Made by a program: the position numbers and the translations under genes. A stretch of DNA of 64,000 bases from Annona cherimola (lineage: Eukaryota > Streptophyta > Magnoliopsida > Magnoliales > Annonaceae), in contig CM059972.1 of assembly GCA_030490835.1 (NCBI GenBank), forward strand, positions 5,300,264 to 5,364,263, read 5' to 3'. The number at the start of each line of letters is the position of its first letter. Position 1 is the stretch's first letter. Below the pieces are notes generated by a model. That model was not told the origin of the DNA. It saw only the letters and a program-made list of their open reading frames with translations, and made no database searches. This document shows, one piece after another, positions 20,187-31,886 of this stretch.

Positions 20187-20194
20187 CTTATCTT

Positions 20195-20458
20195 CGGGGG
20201 GAGCCCTGAACCAGCTCTAGCAACAACCCACGGCACACAGCTGCGCGGGTTTACCGCCAGGCCAAACAGGCCCCTATGTGCGTCCCAGACGCGACTCCGG
20301 TCTCTTGTCCTGTATCCTCCTTCCTCGATCATCTCTTTCCTCCATTATTGCTTCTTCTAAAACCCTAGCTCCCAAATCTCAGCTTGTCCGTCTCCTTACC
20401 AGCTCCTAATCTCAGCTACCTAGCTTCTACCACCGGAATCTCTGCCTTCAAAACGTCC
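20195..20458 (+). promoter_or_regulatory. SYF1 proximal promoter and leader with telo-box
   Basis: Relatively GC-rich sequence preceding the SYF1 ATG and conserved with 9230-9488 of the left copy. It contains AAACCCTA (20360-20367), the plant telo-box common in promoters or leaders of housekeeping genes. In the left copy the corresponding bases read AAGCCCCAG, so the motif is lost. No clear TATA box was seen. Confidence 0.5.
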
Positions 20459-23400
20459 ATGTCTGCCGTAGGAGTTCAATCTCAGCCATCCATCACCCCC
20501 AATCTCTACCCCACCGATGCAGACCTCCTCTATGAGGAAGAAATCCTCCGCAACCCCTTCAGCCTCAAGCACTGGTTCCGCTACCTCATCTTCAAAAGGG
20601 ATGCACCCTTTGCCGCCCGCTCCATCATCTACGAGCGTGCCCTACGCGCTCTCCCTGGCAGCTACAAGCTCTGGCACGCCTACCTCCATGAGCGCCTTGC
20701 CTCCGTTAAAGGCCTCCCGGTTACGCACTTGCTCTACTCATCGCTCAACAACACCTTCGAGCGAGCCCTTGTTACCATGCACAAGATGCCCAGGATTTGG
20801 ACCATGTATCTGGAATCCCTGACCGAGCAGCGCCTTTTAACTCGCACCCGCCATGCCTTCGACCGCGCCCTCCGGGCCCTCCCTGTCACCCAGCACGATC
20901 GGATTTGGGGGCCATACCTCAAATTCGTCGACCAGCTACAGCCAGGCATCCCATCCGAGATTTCCAAGCGAGTCGTCCCAATTGAGACTGCCCTACGTGT
21001 CTATCGCCGGTATTTGATGTTTGATCCCACTCACATTGAGGATTTCATTGAGTTTTTGATGAATTCGGAGCTCTGGCAGGAGGCAGCCGAGCGACTTGCT
21101 GGCGTGCTGAATGACGATATGTTCTTCTCTATCAAGGGCAAGACCAAGCACCAGCTCTGGCTGGAACTATGTGAACTCCTTACAAAGCATGCAAATGACG
21201 TTTTGGGGATGGATGTGGATGCGATTATTCGAGGTGGGATCAGGAAATTCACTGATCATGTGGGGCGGCTGTGGACTTCGCTTGCAGATTACTATGTCCG
21301 GCGGGGATTGTATGAGAAAGCGAGGGATATTTTTGAGGAGGGGTTAACCACGGTGGTCACAGTGAGGGATTTCAGTTTGATCTTTGATTGCTATGCCTTG
21401 TTTGAAGAGAGTTCCATCAATGCCAAGATGGAGACAGTGGATGCAAGTGACGATGAGGAGGATGGGCAGGAGGAGGAAGAGGAGGTTGATGTGCGGTTGG
21501 ATTTGAGCCTGTCTGTGGAGAAACTTGGTAAGCGGATCTTGCACGGGTTTTGGCTGAATGATCATAATGATTTGGATTTGAGACTGGCAAGGCTGGAACA
21601 CCTCATGAACCGAAGGCCGGAGCTTGTCAATAGTGTACTGCTTCGGCAGAATCCACACAATGTAGAGCAATGGCATAGAAGGGTGAAGCTTTTTGAGGGC
21701 AATCCAACAAAGCAGATTCTAACTTATACTGAGGCTGTGAGGACTGTCGATCCCATGAAGGCAATGGGGAAGCCGCACACATTATGGGTTGGATTTGCTC
21801 GACTGTATGAGACTCACAATGACATACCCAATGCCAGGGTAATTTTTGAGAAAGCAGTGCAAGTCAATTATAAAACAGTTGATAATTTGGCAAGCGTGTG
21901 GTGTGAGTGGGCGGAAATGGAGCTGAGGAACAAGAATTTTAAAGGGGCACTGGGATTGATGAGGCGAGCTACAGCAGAGCCCTCAGTGGAGGTCAAACGA
22001 AGAGGTTGGTATTGTAATCCTGTCTTGTTTTTCTCTAGTTGCTTGTTTAAACAGATTAGACATTGATTTGTTTTTCCATTAGATACGTGCCCTTCTGTCT
22101 CCAAAAAAATGTGCTGATTTTGTTACGTCATCATTTTCTGATGAACAAGATTACTTGGACAGTGGCTATGTTTTGATGGGGTCTCATCAGCTTGTAGTTC
22201 ATAGGATTTTTCTGTCCCATCGGTTCATTAATGCATTATTTTCTTAGTTATTGCAGTCAAACATGTCTCTACAAAAGTATTCATACCATTTTTTTTACGT
22301 GCACATTGGAGTAATTCAATTTTAACTGAGTCACAAAATAAATAAAAAATGAAGTGGAGCAACTACAAACGAGTGGTTGCATTGATGGTATATATGCCTA
22401 ATGCATAGGTATTTTGGGGGACTTTTGGGGATATTCTTTGCATCTATATTCTTAGGGTGTGTTTGGCAATATGTAAAAAAATTACCAACATAAAACTTTT
22501 CACTCTCCATAACTGTCATATTTTAAAATTATTTCTTCACATCTTCATATACAATTATCTTATTTTTTAATCATTTCTACAAAACTACCAATACAACTAA
22601 CCTATTTATTTTAACCTTATTCTCTTTACACCTTATCATTACCTCTATCATATCACATCATTTTTTTTAATCAATTCAACAACTTTTGAACCAAAAACTT
22701 TTCATCCAAAGTTTTATAACTTCCCAAACACACCCTTAATCTGAAACAATCTTTTAAAAAAAATTTGGTTCTTTAAGTGTAGTGGAAACCTCCATTTTTT
22801 TTTGGGTTGAATGCCCACAAAAATTTTAATGTATAAAAATTGGACAAATTCCACATTTACCTATGAACGTTACTCATAATTCCAGTTATACTTACAAATT
22901 TTCAAAAATTTCTAATATGCTGATGTATTTTGTCTGAAATTCTACTTATATGCATGTTGGTAGAGATCTGTTAAAAGAGGCCATTAGCACCTTTGTAAAA
23001 TGACGAATATGCCAAAGCTCTAATATAATTTGAGGTTGGTTTGCTCAACGCAAAAAATTTACATTTAAATAATATATGATTTTATAGTTGTAAAAGTGCT
23101 AAAAATTCACATTAATGGGAATTTTTAGCTTAAAGTCATAATTAAGGATGGACATCTTTATCATTTTACAGGGGTGCTAATGGTCCATTTAACGGATCTG
23201 TAACGGTGTGGATATAAGTGAATTTTTAGGTGAAATACGTAGGTATATTAGAAATTTTTGAAAATTGGTGGGTATAAGTGGAATTAGGGGTAAAATTCAT
23301 GGGTATATGTGGAATTTGCCCATAAAAATTAGTATTTACTACTTTTGTTGAGGTGTTTGTGGTGACAAATAAATGCTCATTTGAACCCTCACAAAATTCG

Positions 23401-26100
23401 CTGCAAATTGTTTCAAATATTTCTGTAGTTGCAACTTGCAATATATCTTCTACCTGGTGACTGATTTAGGTGTACTTTGTGTGGTGATATCTAGGTCACA
23501 TTGCCTGTGTTATTTTCATCTTGTTAATTTTTTTTTTTTAAATTTAATCAAGTTGTTCTTTGTGCACACACATCTACATACTGTTGTTTTGGGGGTTGCT
23601 GATTTGATCTTCAACCATTGTATTGAATTGGACAGTGGTCAATTATCATGGGCTTACTGAAAAGCCTTTCTATGAAGTGAAAACTGAGCTTCCAAAAATG
23701 CATGATTCTTAATTGCTGTTGTTTATTGCGAATTGATTGTTGATGGTCATCCTCACAGATATTTTATCTGGAGGCTGTTCTGTTGATGGCCATTCATGGT
23801 TATTGTGAGAATTTGGATCTAATTGTCCTTTCATTATGCAGCATTATATTTTAGTTATTCAGGTCATTTTCAAGATATCTGTTGTGAAATTATGTGCTAA
23901 ATGATGACATTTATTCGTTGAACATGCACTGTAGAGTTGTAATTTTCTAAAACCATCATTTTGGAACTTTGGGTGATTCATAATTTTACATTTGCAGTGG
24001 CTGCTGACGGGCATGAACCAGTGCAGATGAAATTGCACAAGTCATTGAGGCTGTGGACATTTTACGTGGACCTAGAGGAGAGCCTGGGAACTTTAGAATC
24101 CACGCGTGCTGTTTATGAGCGGATACTTGATCTGAAGATAGCCACTCCACAAATTATTATTAACTATGCATTGCTTCTAGAGGTATATATAAACTTTGGT
24201 ATTAGCATTCAGCTTTTGTTATTATACCTCATCAATTCCTGTTCCATTGATGTTTTTAAATGTGTATTTGTGGTTTAATTTTCTTTTTCAGGAGAACAAG
24301 TATTTTGAAGATGCATTCAGGGTATATGAAAGAGGTGTAAAGATCTTTAAGTATCCTCATGTGAAGGATATTTGGGTCACATACCTCTCCAAATTTGTTA
24401 AAAGGTACGGGAAAACAAAGTTGGAGCGGGCCAGAGAACTGTTTGAGCATGCAATTTCGATGGTACGTGAGAAACCATGCATAATATCTGCACTACATTT
24501 TATGTCTTCTTTCTATTGGTGTGCTTCTTTGGTAATGAAGACTGATGAGTGATGATTAACCTGTTGTGCTAGGTCAATTGATTCAATGCTAGTATAGGAG
24601 GGTTGTCTGATCAATGATCAGTTGCTTGGATTCTTTTCCCCTGTAATGTGGAGTGAATTCTGTTCTATATTGTTCTGCTATTATAATAGTTCCCTGTACA
24701 ATTTGCAGGTAGAGCAAATTACGTGATTAGTTGCTAGATAATAAATTGTGATTGGCAGAGACCACATATTCGTCAGTATTCCTTGTAGCTGCTTCTGTTT
24801 ATATAGCTTCACAAGGATGCTCATCCTAATCCATGGTAAAGCTGACTCAGCAGCCTTCTCTCATAAAAATCCTATAACAGCCTCATCTACCATTCTGTCA
24901 CATTATTCTAGCTTCCAAGGACTTGTAGTCGTACTGGTCCAGTACATCAGGACTAAGTTCTGATTGCAGGCTGCCAGCCTGTGTAGTAGTGCAGCTCTGG
25001 TCCCAAAGCTATTAAAATCCACATGAACCATGAAAAACTTGCTGCCATGAAATGGTCTGCTTAATCCTTGCATTCCCTTCCACAGGACTCATGAGATGAG
25101 GATCTGCAGCATCAATTCGTCATCTGTAATTTTTTTTTCCCCCCTCCAACCCTATATTTTTTTTTCACTCATTTTTACCCCAATCCAAATGGATCACAAG
25201 TGTAATTATGGATGTGTTTGGTAACAAAAAAAAAATATTAAGTTAAAACTTTTCACTCTCTATAACTATCCTATTTTTTAATCATTTTTTCACATTTTCT
25301 TATACAACTATCATACTTTTCAATCATTTCTACACAACAAAATATACAACTAACCTATTTATTTTAATTTTATTCTCCTTATTCCTCATCGTTACCCCTG
25401 TTCTGTCACATCATTTTCTTTTATTTTGACAACTTTTACACTAAAAACTCTTCATTCAAAAGTTTTATTACTTCCCAAACACATCCTATGTTTCCATAGC
25501 CGCATGCTCTGTCTTGCTTCAGAGATTTCAACAACCTTATGTAGAATACGTGCTGGCCTATCTGTCTTTTTAAATCCTTATGACTTTCTCCTACGTCTAT
25601 ATGTTACAACCCTACTGCATTCATTTGCTTATTTTATTTTACGGGGGCTAATATTTTCTGTAGCTCAACAGCCTCAATTCCTGACAGGAAGACAATGTAC
25701 AACTCTGGTTTTCCTTTGTCTTCTGGTTGCAACATATTGACAAACTCTCATTAGTATATTCCTTCCATGATATTTGTACTCCCTGTTTGACAGACTTGCA
25801 TGTCTTTTGACAGACAAGAGTTCATACTTTGTAGTGGGTTTACACTTTTTCTTTTCTAATCACTACTCTTTATTGTAATGTCCAATTTAATGTTATGAGA
25901 ACTGGACTTGTGATTGAATCAGTGAAGAGATCAGTTTGATTTGAACTGGTTTAACTGTTTAATTATACTGTTTGAACCGATGATGTCAACATTACATAAT
26001 TATGATATCATAAGTATTTCATTATTTTAAATTATTTGAACATTAAAAATTTTAATAATCAGAAATCTTAAGATTATTTGTTAAACCTAGATTCTATCAC

Positions 26101-26135
<35 letters not shown>

Positions 26136-29100
26136 AAGCCATTTCCCACCTAGGTGGGGTCGGCTGCATGGATTCTGTTACGCCATTCTTGGTGATTTAA
26201 GACTAAATTCTCTGTAATTTGTAATATTTTTAAATCTTGTTTAATTACTTCTATTCATGTTTTTTTGGGTCTTCCTCTCATTCTTGTACCACCTTCTACT
26301 TGGATAGAGTCTGTTTTCCTAACCGGTGCTACTTCAGACTTCCTTTTAACATGACCAAACCATCTTAATATATTTTCTCTCGTTTTATCACAAATTGGTC
26401 TTACTTTTAAATTTCTCGAATTATTTCATTCCTAATCTTTTCTTGTTTTACCACTCATCCACTTTAACATTCTCATTTCTGCTGCGCTCATTTTTTGTAT
26501 ATGTTGTTCTTTAACTGCCCAATATTTTGCCCTATAAAGCAAGCAGGTCTAATCTCTGTCTTATAAAATTTTCTTTTTAATTTGATTGGAACTCGACGGT
26601 CACATAAATTCCTGACGCACTTCTCCGTTTCTTTCATCCTGCTTGAATTCTATGTATTATATCTTTCTCAATTTTCCCGTTCTCTTGAACTATTGATCCT
26701 AAGTACCAAAAGTGATTAGTTCTTGTTACTACTTGATCTAAAATTTTAATTGGTTCCTCATCCGGGTTCTCACTATTTATTAAAATTGCATTTCATATAT
26801 TCAATTTTAGTGCGACTAATTCTAAAATCATTAGATTCTAAAGCATCTACCCACCTATTCAATTTAAAATTTAGTCCTTCTTTAGTTTCATCTATTAAAA
26901 CAATGTCATCTGCAAATAACATACACCAAGGTACTTCTTCTTGGAGATGTCTAGTAATTTCATCTATTACTAAGGTAAAAAGGTAAGGACTTAAGGCTGA
27001 GCCTTGATGTAGACCTATTAGGTCATCACATTCGTAACAGCCCCCTCACACATATCTTTAATAATATCAATGTATCTATCATTAATTCCTTTTTTTCTCA
27101 TCACTTGCTATATTAACTTTCTTGGTACTTGATCATAAGCTTTTTCTAAATCAATAAAAATCATGTAAAAGTTCTTTTTCTTTTCCCTATACTTTTCAAA
27201 TAGTTGTCTAAGTAAGAAAATAGCTTCAGTGGTTGATCTTCCTGACATAAAACCAAATTGATTTTCAGATACATTAGTTTCTCGTCTTAGTCTATGTTCA
27301 ATTACTCTTTCCCATAATTTCATAGTATGACTCATTAATTTTATTCTACGATAATTTGCACAATTTTGAATATCTCCCTTATTTTTATAGATTGGAACTA
27401 TAATGCTTTTCCTCCATTCACTTGACATTAACTTTGTTTTTATAATCTTATTAAAAAAATTTGTCAACCATGTTGCACCTACATCTCCCATGTACTTCCA
27501 TGCCTCAATTGGTATATTATCTGGGCCTAAGGCTTTTCCTGTTTTCATTTTCCTTAGATCTTCCTTTACTTCAGATATTGGAATTTTTGGGAAATAACTG
27601 ATATTCCTTTTTTCTTCTCTATTTAAACTAATATCTAATGTTAAATGTTCGTGTGGAGTATCATTTAGTAAACTATAAAAATAAGTTTTCCATCTTTCTT
27701 TAATATCATCATCTTTGACTAGATTCTATCACTTCAACAACCAAAATATAGCATTATGGTTTAGTTTTTTTTATTATTAAAAAGAAGTTCCAGTTCGAGC
27801 AGTCTGACCATGATTCAAACAATTCAGGCAGTTTTTTACCTTATGATCAGACCAGGTGTAAATGAAATGCACATGTGACCGGTTCCCAGTTCAACTGGTT
27901 TGTCCTGTTCATTTTGACAATTATTGTGCTTTCGTATCTATGAGGGTACTAATTATGCAACATTTTCCATTGTCTACTGCTTTGTTTGTCAGTAACAGTT
28001 CTTGATGTTTCATCGGAAAATCTGTGATTTGCCTTATTATATCTTGTTTACCTAAGCTTTACACTGCACTGTGTTTTCTTTTGTTTTTTAAGTCCCTTTC
28101 CGAGAGGTTGCTTAAGTGCGTCATTGGGCAATATTGCTTCAATCACTCACATATTTAAATTCCCGGGTGTAAAGCTAGTGCCAACTCTTCAGCAGGTTTT
28201 CCTGCCACCATTGTGCATGGAACCTCACATCCTGTTTTTGGCTTACAAATAGGGAAACTTAGGGGATGTTTGTTTACCCAAAAAACTTTTTCATTCTTCG
28301 CAACTACCATAATTTTTAATTATTTACTCCCTTTTTCCTATACAACTAACGTACTTTTCAATCATTTTACACAACTACCCATACATATAACCTATATTTT
28401 TAACTTTATTTTCTTTACTCCTCATCATTACCCCTATCATACCACATCATTTTTTTTCATTTCAAAATTTTTGACACCACAAACTTTTCATCAAAAGTTT
28501 TATCACTTCCCAAACACACCCCATTCTCTATTTCATGTTGTTAGGCTTTTTTTTTTAAAGTTCTATTTCCTCCCTTGTTCCTATCCAACTATCCTACTTT
28601 TTAATCATTTTTACACAACTACCCATACATCTAACCTATTAATTTTTTTTTTGTTCCTCGTTATTACCCCTATCATATCACATCATTTTCTCTCATTTAA
28701 AATTTTTTTACACCAAAGACTTTTCAGCAACAGTTTTATAACTTCCAATAAATTCTCTATTTCATTTTGTTAGGCCTTTTTTTCAAAAAAGTTTTATAAA
28801 TTCTCTTTTCACTAGTCAGTCCAACTCTGTGATCTTATTGTATTCTTTCAAAAGAAAAGATTTACATGTTTCTCAGCTGGTTGTTTGTGAAATGAAGTTA
28901 CTGTACTCAATCTTGATTGACAAACACTTAGCTGCATCCAGGCTATCTTTATCACCATTATTATGCTGGTATCATTGCATCCAGGCTATCTTCATCATCA
29001 TTATTATGCTGGTATCATTGCATCCAGGCTATCTTCATCACCATTATTATGCTGGTATCATTGCTTGAGTATATCTTCCATGCATCTTGATTGATTATTT

Positions 29101-31886
29101 TTTTGATGTTAACCTGTGCTGTGGTTGTTGTTTATTTTTTACTAGGCTCCTGCTGAAGATGTTAAACAGCTTTATTTACAGTATGCTAAACTTGAAGAGG
29201 ATTATGGGCTTGCAAAACGAGCAATGAAAGTCTATGATGATGCTACAAAGGCTGTCCCTGATAATGAAAAGATGAGCATGTATGAGATTTACATCGCTCG
29301 TGCAACTGAAATTTTTGGCGTCCCAAGAACGAGGGAAATATATGAGGTTAGTTATCTATGTTGTGTGATTAGCTGTTCTAGTCTTATGCATTTTAAGATT
29401 ATGAGGAAGAGAGTGATGATGAAATTTGGCATGGTTCACTCAGTTGCTTGATATTCTTATTTTACATTTTAAAGTGACATTCATCTTCTTGGTACGAGAT
29501 TATAATGTATAGGGAAAAAAAATGTATGTCCACCACAGGTGCTCTCCTCTTGTGCTGAAGTATTAGGGTCAACCTAGCTGCTTTATTTTTGAGAAAACAA
29601 AAAAGCATTTTGAGAATGGAACACTATTTTATGTAAATACTGTTTTGATTGATATAAAAAATATGACCATTGAAGGACTCGAAATAAAGAACATCCAATG
29701 CGCTAGCTTTATTTCCGTTGTTGGGTTCAAGTTGATGAAAGGACAGAGAATAACTTTTCCCATTACAAATGTCCTTGGATGTCCTCTTCTATTGAAGGCA
29801 TGAGGGTGTGCTATTTTTCAAATTGAATGTTGGTGAGATTTCAAAGGAAAATTCAAGGGCATACTACTCCCAAAAATTTCAACCAAGCTGTTTATATTCC
29901 TTGAGTTCTGGGATCAGTATATTTTAATTGGTTCCATAAAAAATGGGATTTATTTGATGAATCTACTATGGGGGTTATTTGGTAATAAGTAAAACTTTTC
30001 ACTCTCTACAATTATCCTTTTTTTAATTATTTCTTCACATCTTCCTATATAAACTATCTTACTTTTCAATCATTTTTACATAATTACTTATACGGCTAAC
30101 CTATTTATTTTAACTTTATTCTCTTTACTTCTCATTGTTACCGTTATCGTATTACATCATTTTTTTGATCAATTTTACTACTTTTACGCTAAAATTTTTT
30201 TTATCGAAAAGTTTTATTACTTCCCAAACACAGCTTATATATGAAAGTAAAGGGAAAGAGAGAGAGGGAAAAAAAGCAGCAGTCAGCTAGCTCATCGACT
30301 ATGAGAGGAACCAAGTATTATTCATGAAAGACGAGAATTCCCTTCACACTCAACAGCTAATACAAATTGTAGTTTGACTTTGGTGCTTTTTTTGTGGAAA
30401 AAAACTCCATTTATCATCTGTATTAATCAATTGGACATGGAAAATAAATTTTACTATTGAAAAAAACAACCATGCAGATCCTTGTTTCTGTGAGACCATA
30501 TCATGGTTACATATGGTTGGACTACTAATACTTGACATCAACACTATTGAGTATAACCACCAAATGTTACATATATGCCTGGTATTTTGTATTAGTATTA
30601 AGTCGATATGCCTCATACAATGAATTGCCCAGATGACAACATTGGAGCAAACATATACCAAAAACGATGAAGGGTCTGTGTTTCTTCAATAAATGCCACA
30701 TTTAGTCCAATCTCGTTTGTCAGTAAAATGGATGTTTGTGGTTTACTGTTTACCCGTCCACAGAATCTATAAAAATGGTTATGTCAATGGGAAACTCCTG
30801 ATGCAGGCAGTGTTTTCTTTTATTATTATTATTTTTTTGCACTTCTGCTTTTATATTTTACTTTTTAGTTGCTTATTCTTTTATTAGTTCTCTTTCTTAC
30901 ACACTGACATTTTCTTTTCTGCCAGCAAGCTATTGAATCTGGTGTTCCACATAAGGATGCCATAGCCATGTGCATAAAATATGCTGAACTAGAAAAGAGC
31001 TTGGGAGAAATTGACCGTGCTCGCGGTGTATATGTTTATGCATCTCATATTGCAGATCCACATTCCAGTTCTGAATTTTGGAACAAATGGCGGGATTTTG
31101 AGGTGCACCATGGAAATGAAGACACTTTCAGGGAGATGCTTCGCACAAAGCGCAGCGTATTAGCCGGCTATAGCCAGGTGAGCTTTAGTAATGACAATCT
31201 GTCCTGTAGTAATGTTATAAGAACTGGACTGAACTAGCTTGTTTTGACTAGTTTGCTGTGAACCGAACAGTTCACACTGGTTAATGGCTCAGTTAATGAA
31301 CTGTTGTAAACTGGGAGTTCATGAATATGTAGGGTGGGTTCTGGAGTTGCAGTTGTGTCCAAACTATGAAGTAATGCAATATTTGGTATTCTTGTGATTG
31401 AAGTTTAACGAATTTTTCTTGTTGCAGACACATGTCATTCTTCCTGAGTACATGATGCAAAAAGATCAGAAACTGAACCTTGAGGAAACAGTCGACACAC
31501 TGAAGCGTGCAGGTGTTCCTGACGATGAAATGGCTGCCCTGGAACGGCATTTGGGCCCTGCAACTGCTAACCAGCCAGCAAGTGACGGTGGGAGGAGAGT
31601 TGGCTTTGTCAGTGCTGGAGTGGAATCGCAGCCTGGAGCCATCGATGGTGGAAGAAAGGCAACAGCAAATCATGAGGATATTGAACTGCCTGAGGGCAGC
31701 GATTCAGATGACGAGTCTGTTGACCGAGTGGAAATCACCCAAAAGAATGTCCCTGCTGCTGTATTTGGGGAGCTTGCGAAGCAAGTGAACAAGGAAGCGC
31801 ACGTTGCTGCGGATGGTGGTGAAGAAAATGAGGGTAGGAGTCATCTTGGTGCTCTCGAGAGAATTAAGAGGCAAAGACTGCAATAG
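20459..31886 (+). CDS. SYF1: Pre-mRNA splicing factor SYF1 (XAB2/Clf-family HAT-repeat protein)
   Basis: Scaffold of the spliceosomal NineTeen/Prp19-associated complex in the nucleus. Exons are 20459-22004, 23998-24182, 24292-24462, 29146-29346, 30926-31177 and 31428-31886, all GT-AG with phases that join cleanly, giving 937 residues (plant SYF1 is about 920). Half-a-TPR (HAT) repeats run along almost the whole length (for example IYERALRALPGSYKLWHAYL, ESTRAVYERILDLKIATPQI, WVTYLSKFVKRYGKTKLERA). An acidic insert (DDEEDGQEEEEEVD) lies near residues 330-345. The conserved C-terminus is LGALERIKRQRL. The start chosen is the first ATG in frame, followed by MSAVGVQSQPS, with YPTDADLLYEEEILRNPFSL matching the family N-terminus. 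Intron 3 (4.7 kb) holds an RTE LINE and MITEs; introns 1 and 4 hold MITEs. The broken copy at 9230-9885 is its duplicate. Confidence 0.95.
22455..22735. mobile_element. Tourist-like MITE (family F1) in SYF1 intron 1
   Basis: Ends GGGTGTGTTTGG and CCAAACACACCC, perfect 3-bp repeat TTA (22452-22454, 22736-22738). This is the best-preserved copy of the family in the window. Confidence 0.88.
22842..23321. mobile_element. MULE-like MITE in SYF1 intron 1
   Basis: Perfect 9-bp flanking repeat ATAAAAATT (22833-22841, 23322-23330). Terminal inverted repeats are roughly 170 bp: GGACAAATTCCACATTTACC at left, inverted right GGGCAAATTCCACATATACC. It is non-coding, 480 bp. Confidence 0.88.
25210..25486. 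mobile_element. Tourist-like MITE (family F1) in SYF1 intron 3
   Basis: Ends GGATGTGTTTGG and CCCAAACACATCC with flanking TAT. The interior matches the other F1 copies. Confidence 0.83.
26105..27718 (-). mobile_element. 5'-truncated RTE-clade LINE in SYF1 intron 3
   Basis: Flanked by the perfect 18-bp repeat CTAGATTCTATCACTTCA (26087-26104, 27719-27736). Read on the minus strand it encodes reverse transcriptase: IPIEAWKYMGDVGATWLTNF, a NYRRIKLMSHTMKLWERVIE segment and FIDLEKAYDQVPRKLI near 27108-27548. The end HAADPT is followed by a (TGA)n-type tail rather than poly(A), diagnostic of the RTE clade. The ORF is broken after DQVPRKLI, and the endonuclease part is missing by 5' truncation. It lies antisense to SYF1. 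Confidence 0.92.
28262..28521. mobile_element. Tourist-like MITE (family F1) in SYF1 intron 3
   Basis: GGGGATGTTTGTTTACC at left and CCCAAACACACCCC at right; interior typical of F1. A second, truncated copy of the same type follows at about 28553-28757. No clean 3-bp duplication. Confidence 0.72.
28935..29063. repeat. 43-bp tandem repeat, three copies
   Basis: Units at 28935-28977, 28978-29020 and 29021-29063 each begin CATCCAGGCTATCTT and end GGTATCATTG, with only a few mismatches. They lie in SYF1 intron 3, about 80 bp before exon 4. Confidence 0.93.
29970..30235. mobile_element. Tourist-like MITE (family F1) in SYF1 intron 4
   Basis: GGGGTTATTTGGTAAT at left and CCCAAACACAGCT at right, flanked by TAT. 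The interior follows the F1 consensus in the same orientation as the intron 1 copy. Confidence 0.78.

Noticed and set aside
28213..28773. 186-codon open frame rich in Phe, Ile, Thr
   Set aside because: It is a read-through of two Tourist-like MITEs in a SYF1 intron. The composition and match to other F1 copies show it is not a gene.
28935..29063. 43-bp triplicate as a CRISPR-like array
   Set aside because: Direct tandem repeats without spacers in a plant intron; an ordinary minisatellite.
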